Position numbers and translations under genes: made by a program
The notes under the pieces: generated by a model
Told to the model about the DNA's origin: nothing
Database searches by the model: none
The model's input: only the letters and a program-made list of their open reading frames with translations
In this document: piece by piece, positions 1 to 5,150 of the stretch
Numbering within the stretch: the stretch's first letter is position 1
Layout: each line of letters starts with the position of its first letter
From: Phycisphaerales bacterium
GTDB taxonomy: Bacteria; Planctomycetota; Phycisphaerae; Phycisphaerales; Phycisphaeraceae
Direction: 5' to 3'
Assembly (NCBI GenBank): GCA_012031455.1
Contig: JAAUTM010000151.1
Coordinates: 1 to 5,150 of the forward strand
Length of the DNA: 5,150 nt

Positions 1-522
1 ATCAATGTCTATGGTTTAAACGATGCTTTTGCGGGTGGCCCCGATACCGGCAAAGCGGTGGGCAACGTCGATGAACTGTCGGAAATCGGTTACACCGAAG
101 GTACCGCCAACTTCGCAGCACCTGCGGGTGCCACTGCCGCCACGGACCTCACGGGCAACCGGGCACCGGGTTTTGATGAACTCAAGCCTGGCGGGAATCC
201 CGCAGCTTTCATGCAGGCCTCGGCCACGACCCTGCTGGGTTCGATTACCATCCCCACCTCCTCAGCAGCCCAGACCACTTTCAGCTTATCAGACACGGCT
301 CTGGTCAATTTTCTCAAGCTGGATACCAATGGCGCTGCGGTTGTCTATCTGGTAAACATGACGAGCAACACTCTCGTGCAAATCACCAGCGGTGAAACCG
401 GCAGCATTACAGATGCCAAGAAACCGAACCTGACCATGACCATTCCCGAACCGGCATCAGTCGGCATGCTAGGCATGGGTTCGGTGCTATTGCTTCGCCG
501 ACGTATGGCCGATGTTCATTGA
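1..522 (+). CDS. PEP-CTERM sorting-domain surface protein, 3' part only
   Basis: The frame is open from the first base to the TGA at 520-522, giving 173 residues; the start lies upstream of the window. The C-terminus has the three-part PEP-CTERM layout: a Pro-Glu-Pro motif at codons 149-151 (445-453), a short Gly/Met/Leu-rich hydrophobic stretch, then Arg-Arg-Arg at codons 166-168 (496-504) and a five-residue tail, MADVH. In known systems this tag is recognised and removed by an exosortase during export to the cell surface. The preceding ~145 residues are rich in Ala, Thr, Gly and Ser, without cysteine. A stretch like LGSITIP...FSLSDTALVNFL..DTNG, ending in a KPNLTM strand just before the tag, resembles DNRLRE-type beta-sandwich proteins of planctomycetes, but that is an inference from recall. 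Its ligand or role is unknown. A hairpin follows 18 bases after the stop. The PEP-CTERM call is strong; the domain guess is moderate. Confidence 0.85.
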   Translation: MNVYGLNDAFAGGPDTGKAVGNVDELSEIGYTEGTANFAAPAGATAATDLTGNRAPGFDELKPGGNPAAFMQASATTLLGSITIPTSSAAQTTFSLSDTALVNFLKLDTNGAAVVYLVNMTSNTLVQITSGETGSITDAKKPNLTMTIPEPASVGMLGMGSVLLLRRRMADVH

Positions 523-540
523 TGCAATCTACAACCCTGT

Positions 541-566
541 CATCAGGTAGCTAACGCCACCTGATG
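541..566 (+). terminator. Terminator-like hairpin after the PEP-CTERM gene
   Basis: CATCAGGT at 541-548 pairs perfectly with ACCTGATG at 559-566. Inside it, after an A/C mismatch, GC (550-551) pairs with GC (556-557) around a TAAC loop. It begins 18 bases after the stop of the PEP-CTERM gene and lies between two genes, which suits transcription termination. The bases that follow (GCCTTGCTG) are not a T run, so it is not a textbook intrinsic terminator. It could instead stabilise the 3' end of the mRNA. Confidence 0.45.
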
Positions 567-604
567 GCCTTGCTGATAACGTGATTGCCAACACACCTCT
601 TGCA

Positions 605-609
605 TGGAG
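605..609 (+). promoter_or_regulatory. Ribosome binding site deciding the pilin-like start
   Basis: TGGAG lies 7 bases upstream of the ATG at 617. An in-frame GTG at 581 would give a protein 12 residues longer, but the bases before it (GCTGATAAC) hold no purine-rich site. This favours the ATG at 617. No convincing -35/-10 pair was found in 523-604. Confidence 0.55.
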
Positions 610-616
610 TCCGCAC

Positions 617-1473
617 ATGGCTATTACGCACAACCGATCGAGGATTCAGTGGCGTGGTACTGGGTTCGCCAAGGCCTTCACATTGATCGAACTATTGGTG
701 GTGATTTCGATCATCGCCCTGCTGGTGGCGATTCTGCTTCCAGCCTTGGCCGCAGCACGGGAAGCCGGGCAGGCCGCCAAGTGTCTGGCCAATCTCAAGC
801 AGATTGGTACGGCTGTGCATCTATATGCCGGTGATCATGTGGAAATGCTGGTGCCTGCCGCGACACGCACCGCCTCTGATCAGTGGACCAATACATGGTC
901 AGGCAGTCTGGTGCGAAGGGATTACATCACCGCCCCCAATGCCGGTTTTAATTTTGGGGTGGTACAGAATGGTGCTTCGCCGTTCCGCTGCCCCAATGGT
1001 GAGGCTGTGCGTGGCAATGGCGGAACATCCAACAAATGGCATGAAGACAGCCGGCGATTCTGGCAGCCGACCATGACGCAGATTCTGCCTGATTTGCCGG
1101 TGATGACGGTGCATACCTGGTACGGTGTCAATGCCTCGGATGTACCGCTGCATCGGCATTGTGGAATGCTTCGCCGATGAATCAGATCCGAGACGGGGTG
1201 TTCACCCGGCTGCACCGCATCTCCGATGCCCTCCGGCCTTCGATATTGGCAACCATGTTCGACGGGACGAGTATCGCCTATGGTGATACTGTCAATCGCA
1301 GGATCAGTGCTCGACATCAGAACCTGAATATCACCAACATTCTCTATCTGGATGGACGGGCGGACAATGTGCCAACGCTGCAAACACCTACCAACCTTGG
1401 GTGGACCACCGGTCAGGGCGATATCGCGCTCAATCCCCGTCCGCAATGGCGGCTCGATCAGACTACGCCCTAA
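617..1473 (+). CDS. Prepilin-type (pseudopilin-like) protein, frameshifted
   Basis: Two overlapping reading frames (617-1180 and about 1141-1473) together make one protein of about 285 residues. The N-terminus is a type IV pilin/type II secretion signal: a 20-residue leader with Arg and Lys ending KA, then FTLIELLVV. Cleavage and N-methylation would fall between Ala20 and Phe21, and Glu25 is the conserved mature Glu5. A hydrophobic helix follows at about 26-43, and then the [18 protein letters not shown] segment typical of the planctomycete expansion of such proteins. The C-terminal part, in the other frame, carries [15 protein letters not shown] (His234 to Asp246), the family's His-Xn-Asp-Gly signature; I count 11 residues between His and Asp where 9 is usual. 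It probably sits in the inner membrane with a periplasmic domain; the precise function of this paralogous family is unclear. The frame change near 1140-1146 looks like one lost base (Asp-Gly-Thr expected), and both halves are otherwise intact. Confidence 0.85.
1138..1147 (+). other. Putative 1-base deletion in the pilin-like gene
   Basis: Coding sense moves from the frame reading TWYGVNASD to the frame reading [14 protein letters not shown]. One extra G near 1141-1143 would turn GAT GTA CC into GAT GGT ACC and join the two halves. As written, the first frame runs only to a TGA at 1178-1180 and the second has no good start or ribosome binding site of its own. The exact base is uncertain. Confidence 0.7.
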
Positions 1474-1534
1474 GCCAGCGTTCAAGGGGTCGATCGCCTA
1501 TCGAGATATTCTTTGTATCCATGCTACATAGCCA

Positions 1535-1561
1535 CGGCTTGATTGGCTGTATTACAAGCCG
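1535..1561. repeat. Inverted repeat, 7-bp arms, 13-base loop
   Basis: CGGCTTG at 1535-1541 is the exact reverse complement of CAAGCCG at 1555-1561. It lies 61 bases after the stop of the pilin-like gene. It is not followed by a T run (CAACCGCG), so a terminator role is weak. An operator or mRNA-end structure is equally possible, and a chance pairing cannot be excluded. Confidence 0.3.
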
Positions 1562-1671
1562 CAACCGCGAGGGATCGCTATATTAACCTCGCATGACCAT
1601 ACAAGCACCGCTTCATTACGGGCACTACTTGTAGCCAGAACGATGACTTTAGGCCAATCACCATTATCATC

Positions 1672-1675
1672 GGAG
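1672..1675 (+). promoter_or_regulatory. Ribosome binding site of the glycosidase gene
   Basis: GGAG lies 5 bases before the ATG at 1681. It supports translation starting there, in the frame that encodes the signal peptide, rather than at the ATG at 1686, which opens the long downstream frame but would give a non-secretory N-terminus. Confidence 0.6.
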
Positions 1676-1680
1676 TTGTC

Positions 1681-4600
1681 ATGAAGTGGAACCTGCTTGG
1701 TATTGTTTTGGTATCCATGGCAAGTATGCTTTCTCTGTTGACGCAGGTGCCTGCGCAAGCTCAACGGATCGAAAACCGCTGCGGGTGGCAGTGTGGGATC
1801 CGCAATTCGGCACCAGCGAGGGACGCTTCAGTATTCGCTTTGATCTGCACAATAACGCAGCCCATTGGCTGGGGCAGGCGGGAATGAAAGTTGAGCGGGT
1901 TACCACTGAACAGGTCGCCGATGCCGAGGCGTTTTCAGCTCGAAAATTTGATGTTTTTGTGCATCAGGGCGACATCATTCCTCTGCAAAACCTCGAAGCA
2001 CTCAAGCGTTTTGCGGATGAGGGTGGCGTGATCGTGGTGCTCGCTGCCAAAATCCCCTGGTTGATGGGGGTGGAACCTTCGGGAACCGGTGCCAATCGGG
2101 TCTGGAGGCTGTCACCTGCCAATCCGCGTTTTGCGTGGGAGACACGCGAGCTACAACATCACTTCGGGTTTCAATATGTCTATGCTCCCGGCCAGCACGA
2201 TCAGGGGCGACATCATCAGGCCACCGCGCTGCTAACTAAATATTTAACGGCAGCACCTGTACTGCCTGCACAAGTGTTGGAACATCGCTGGGTCGTGCCC
2301 AGGAAATCGGATCACGGGACCGGTGTAATCTACCCCTTGATACAAAGTCATCGGCTCGATGACCGGGAAACCATGCCTCAGATGTGGGTGGCCCAACTTG
2401 GCAAGCGACACGCAGTGATCAGCGGCAGCGACATATTTACCGGGAACAGCAAGTCCGAGCTTTGGCCCAGCAGTCGCGAAACGGTGGTGGCTCTGGTGCG
2501 TCTGGCAGGGGACCTGCGTCATGGGCGATCCCCACTGGCGGAAGCAGAACGATCAGCGATTTCGGAATCTACTCCTCCGCCTGATCCGTTAACAGGTTCG
2601 CCCGCCACCGCTGGAATCGACCCGACCGGGGCCGTGGCATTGGCACGCTGGGGCCGGTTCAATGGCTCATCATTGGAGCTTGGAAGGGCGATAGAGGCGG
2701 GACAATCGCTGATGCTGGAACTGGATAATCCGGGCTCGACGAAATTCCCCCGGCGGTTGGAACCCGGAGCCAGCGTCACGATTAATTACGACCGGAACAA
2801 GGCCAATGACCAGCCTGTGTATTTACGAGTGCGCGGGGCTTTTCTGGCAACCGGGGCAGGGTTGGCGGTGAAGTCAGGCACGCAGTCAGTGTGGAACGAG
2901 ATTTTCAATTTTGTGGAAGCAGGCGGGCCGGGTAATTTTCAGGCCTCGGATTTGAAAGATGTGCCTGCTGAATTCACACGCATCATTTACCTGCCACCTT
3001 CGGACAACACCGGAGCATCGCAAGCGGAACTGACGATATACAACCCCGGCAAGCTCCCGGTGTATTTCGATGCGGTGCAGGTGGAGATTCATGAAGGTGA
3101 TCAGCCACGTTGGAAGATCAGCATGAACGGCGGGTTCCAGAATGTACGTGGCGGTGAAGCCAGCCCGATTGACCCCAAACTCTCGCATCAGTGGTCAAGC
3201 ATGCGTGGTGATGGTCAACTGCATAAACTCGGGGCACCGGGTGACCCGGCACGTTTTGCGTTTCACGATATGTCCATCGCTAATCAGCTCGCGGTCAACC
3301 CGCATGTGGAAATGATTCTGGTTTATACCCCGCAATGGGCAGCACTTTCCCCCGAGCGATTTGACGAAGGCAAACGTGCTTCGCGTGCTCACACCGTGGT
3401 CCCTGATGTGGACAAGTGGGAACAGATCGTCCGTGATTTTGTGGGTCGCTATGGGGATCGAATCGACACCTGGGAATTATGGAACGAGGCCAACATCAGC
3501 CAGTTCTGGCGTGGCAGTGCTGAGGAATACATTGCACTTTATCAGCGCATCGCTCCCCTGATTCGCGAGCTTGATCCCGGAGCCAGGGTCATGATGTGCG
3601 GACTTGCCGGGCATCACAACGACTTCATGAAAAAGCTGCTCGATGCCGGGGTCCTGCATGATACGGATGCGATTCCGCTGCACCCCTATGCCGGTCGCAG
3701 TGCAGGCTGGGATGTGGTGTACGGACAGATGCAGGGCTGGCTTTTCAATCATGGTGTAAACAAGCCCATCGACAACAACGAAGTCGGTTCGCCCTGGTTC
3801 AACAGTGAATGGTGGACATCGCCGATGCGCACCGAGTATTTGCAGGCCGACCTGACCAACCGGGGATTGGCCAGGCTTTTTGCCGGTGATGCCAGCACCG
3901 ATCAGTCTGTTTCATGCCGGGGGCGATGCCCACGCTTACGGCTTGATGGATGAAACCGGCAAGCCTCGTGCGGGCTACCGAGTGTTCGAGGATTACCTGC
4001 ATCTGGCTGATCGGGATGGACGCAAAACAGCAGTGACCCTCAAACGCAGCGATGGCCAGCCGATGCAGGGGGTTTATGTGGCTGCTGCAAAACATGAAGA
4101 TGGGTCGATGACTTTGGTCATCAACCCCAGCGAGGTCCGAGGGCTGGATGAACCGATGCCCGATGGTGCCACGCAGGAACTGCATGATCGAGCCGGTTGG
4201 GAAGTGTTCATGGGCCAAGGGCGGTTCGGTGATGGTCATGCTTACCTGACCGTTGGGGAGAATCAGGGATATGTCGGCTTGGCCCGGACCATGACCATGG
4301 ATCTGCAACACAGGCCGATGCTGCGGGTGTATGTGAGTCATACTCAGGGGCCTTGGGAATTGACTTTTCAGGGTGATGATAAAAAACAGACTGTGCTGGC
4401 CAAGGCTGGGGGAGCATCGACTGTGGAAGTGGACCTGCGCAAGAACCTGCCCAAGGACACCGTCAAAGGTCGGCTGACCGTTCGCTGTTTCAAAGATGCC
4501 ACGGTGCGGTATGTGAGTTTTGCCCCCGACCCGATTGATACCAATCAAGCTATAGCACATGGCGTAAAAATGGTGAACCAATACGGATGGAATTGCAGTT

Positions 4601-4754
4601 TCCCTGGGATCGTAAGCAAGCGGCAGGGCGGCTGCGTGTTGCGGGTGAATGGTATGATCTTCCGGTCACGCTGCACCAATCAGGCAATTCGCAGCATGGC
4701 GTTGTAGTGTTCATTTTGAAGGGTCGGAGTGTGCTGAAGATCCGCCCAGAGTAG
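1681..4754 (+). CDS. Secreted multidomain clan GH-A glycosidase, three frameshifts
   Basis: Reconstructed across three frame changes, this is about 1024 residues. Residues 1-27 are a Sec signal peptide (MKW start, Leu/Val/Ile core, AQA cleavage site). Residues ~32-290 form an alpha/beta domain (LRVAVWDPQFG, then FDVFVHQGDIIPL..ALKRFADEGGVIVVL) resembling the glutamine-amidotransferase/ThuA-like fold, with no catalytic Cys apparent. A Pro-rich linker (~299-312) leads to a probable beta-sandwich (~315-473). Residues ~475-765 are a TIM barrel of clan GH-A: TPQW at 550-553, the acid/base in WELWNEAN (Glu603), a DAIPLHPY strand (His668), and a probable nucleophile in DNNEVGSPW (Glu701). The ~98-residue gap between the glutamates suits a retaining GH39- or GH5-like enzyme. 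Beta-rich domains follow (~780-950), then ~65 residues ending KIRPE. It likely acts on a polysaccharide outside the cytoplasm; the substrate cannot be read. No membrane anchor or PEP-CTERM tag is visible. Left unrepaired, it would be called as two or three fragments. Confidence 0.8.
1771..1776 (+). other. Putative 1-base deletion in an A run (glycosidase, site 1)
   Basis: The signal peptide is read from 1681 through GAA at 1771-1773, but the mature domain (KPLRVAVWDPQFG) is read in the next frame from 1773. Five A bases instead of the four at 1772-1775 would give AQRIEKPLRVAVWD without a break. This is a typical homopolymer-length error site. Confidence 0.75.
3894..3903 (+). other. Putative 1-base insertion (glycosidase, site 2)
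   Basis: Up to 3899 the barrel reads GLARLFAGDAST; from 3901 the sensible frame reads ISLFHAGGDAHAYGLMDE. Removing one base, for example one C of AGCACCG, joins them as GDASTISLFHAGG, a natural last-strand region for a GH-A barrel. Unrepaired, the first frame stops at 3951-3953 after ~17 nonsense residues. Confidence 0.75.
4544..4552 (+). other. Putative 1-base deletion (glycosidase, site 3)
   Basis: The frame reading SFAPDPIDTNQ continues as low-sense sequence to a TAG at 4705-4707. The neighbouring frame, open from 4539, reads SYSTWRKNGEPIRMELQFP and continues, without a stop, to a TAG at 4752-4754. One extra A after CAA at 4546-4548 joins them as TNQSYSTWRKNG. The protein quality of the second frame (Trp, aliphatic/charged alternation) is the main evidence. 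Confidence 0.65.
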
Positions 4755-4878
4755 TTACCAACCGAGACGTGACTATCACACTTGGTTTCCTTGAGTTTAT
4801 CCGTTTGCGGATATCACGAGATCATCATCGGATGTAGTCCATGATTATTGATCCGGCTCCCGTGTTAACCTATCTGAC
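4755..4878. other. 124-base intergenic region
   Basis: This separates the glycosidase from the methyltransferase gene. It has a compact hairpin at 4798-4813 and a longer-range ACCAA (4757-4761) / TTGGT (4782-4786) pairing. No clear Shine-Dalgarno sequence precedes the ATG at 4879, and no promoter could be placed with confidence. Confidence 0.4.
4798..4813. terminator. Small perfect hairpin downstream of the glycosidase
   Basis: TATCCG (4798-4803) and CGGATA (4808-4813) form a 6-bp stem around a TTTG tetraloop, 44 bases after the glycosidase stop. No T run follows (TCACGAG), so termination is only a possibility; a short stem of this size also occurs by chance. Confidence 0.25.
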
Positions 4879-5150
4879 ATGGAAGTGATTGAAATCCAGC
4901 ACATCGACGACCCGCGAATTGCCTTGTATCGCAACATCAAGGATCGGGAACTGGCGGAGCAGGGCGACCGTTTCATGGCCGAGGGGGAACTGGTGGTCCG
5001 CCGGATGCTGGCCGGTGGCGTGAAAGTCGAATCGGTGCTGCTCGATCATGAAAAATGCCTCAATTCGGCGAACACGTGCCGAGGGTGTCACGGTGTACTT
5101 GGCGCAGCCGGGCATCCTTGAATCCATCATTGGCTACAAGTTTCACTCCG
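4879..5150 (+). CDS. SpoU/TrmH-family RNA 2'-O-methyltransferase, 5' part, frameshifted
   Basis: The N-terminus reads DDPRIALYRNIKDRELAEQG, then FMAEGELVVRRMLAGGVKVESVLL. This is the characteristic substrate-binding N-terminal domain of SpoU/TrmH-like enzymes, which transfer a methyl group from S-adenosylmethionine to ribose 2'-OH in rRNA or tRNA. The sense frame then changes within the A run at 5051-5055: the next frame gives RAEGVTVYLAQPGILESIIG and YKFHS, the family's usual continuation toward the catalytic SPOUT knot. The knot itself lies beyond the window. As written, the first frame stops at 5119-5121 after nonsense residues. The ATG at 4879 is the only reasonable start, since an in-frame TGA lies at 4849-4851 with no other start codon between. 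It has no visible ribosome binding site. The target RNA and position are unknown. It shows no functional tie to the genes upstream. Confidence 0.85.
5050..5056 (+). other. Putative 1-base insertion in an A run (methyltransferase)
   Basis: GAAAAATGCC holds five A bases. With four, the reading becomes CAT GAA AAT GCC TCA and the protein runs from VLLDHEN into ASIRRTRAEGVTVYLAQPG. The family match on both sides of the run makes this the clearest of the five frame breaks. Confidence 0.8.

Larger units (their letters stand above)
1474..1680. other. 207-base intergenic region
   Basis: This separates the pilin-like gene from the glycosidase. It holds one inverted repeat (1535-1561) and, at its end, a ribosome binding site. 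It contains an AT-rich TATATTAA at about 1579-1586 that could serve as a -10 element, but I find no partner -35 box at proper spacing, so I do not call a promoter. No RNA gene or small ORF was recognised. The length leaves room for an independent promoter for the glycosidase. Confidence 0.5.

Noticed and set aside
1159..1473. Independent small gene starting at GTG 1159
   Set aside because: It overlaps the end of the first pilin-like frame, has no ribosome binding site, and encodes the C-terminal half expected for the same protein.
922..1485. 187-codon open frame on the minus strand
   Set aside because: It is antisense to the pilin-like gene, with no recognisable motif. The plus-strand reading has clear pilin and His...AspGly signatures.
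3799..4581. Long open frame of 260 codons on the minus strand
   Set aside because: It lies opposite the glycosidase barrel and C-terminal domains, is rich in His, Pro and Ser without family features, and has no ribosome binding site. It is an antisense shadow of the real gene.
1681..4754. True pseudogene of the glycosidase
   Set aside because: Both catalytic glutamates, the signal peptide and all domain boundaries are intact, with only single-base frame changes and no in-frame stop codons or larger deletions.
5050..5056. Programmed frameshift at the A run in the methyltransferase
   Set aside because: The change needed is +1, not the -1 typical of A-run slippage, no stimulatory hairpin is evident, and the family is not known for recoding. 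Similar breaks in the neighbours favour sequence error.
1..5150. CRISPR array, insertion sequence, tRNA or defence system
   Set aside because: No regularly spaced repeats, transposase motifs, long terminal inverted repeats or tRNA-like cloverleaf were seen on either strand.

Overview
The window looks like chromosomal DNA from a planctomycete, most likely Phycisphaerae or a relative. Three things point there: a PEP-CTERM protein, a pseudopilin-like protein with the FTLIELL N-terminus and the His...AspGly C-terminal signature expanded in that phylum, and a very large secreted multidomain glycosidase. This placement is inferred from protein style, not from a marker gene. All four genes read left to right.

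Layout: (1) 1-522, the 3' end of a PEP-CTERM surface protein, followed by a terminator-like hairpin at 541-566. (2) 617-1473, a prepilin-like protein with a methylation-type N-terminus. (3) 1474-1680, a spacer with one unassigned inverted repeat. (4) 1681-4754, a secreted protein of about 1024 residues with a glutamine-amidotransferase/ThuA-like N-terminal domain, a beta-sandwich, a clan GH-A TIM barrel (GH39-like) with both catalytic glutamates visible, and C-terminal beta domains. (5) 4755-4878, a spacer with small hairpins. (6) 4879-5150, the 5' end of a SpoU/TrmH-family RNA methyltransferase, cut by the window edge.

The most striking property is that three of the four genes are interrupted by single-base frame changes: one in the pilin-like gene, three in the glycosidase and one in the methyltransferase. 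In each case the protein continues convincingly in another frame, and at least three sites sit in or beside short base runs. A housekeeping-type gene is hit as well as accessory genes, and there are no in-frame stops or eroded motifs. I therefore read these as probable sequencing or assembly indels in a draft or metagenomic contig, not as decay. Naive gene calling would split the pilin-like gene and the glycosidase, lose the glycosidase signal peptide and its last ~65 residues, and truncate the methyltransferase. I annotate reconstructed genes.

The first three genes share an envelope/exterior theme (sorted surface protein, pseudopilin-like protein, secreted glycan-active enzyme). The spacing and hairpin give no proof that they form an operon, and the methyltransferase appears unrelated. 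I see no RNA gene, mobile element, CRISPR array or defence system. The main candidate for novelty is the domain architecture of the glycosidase.
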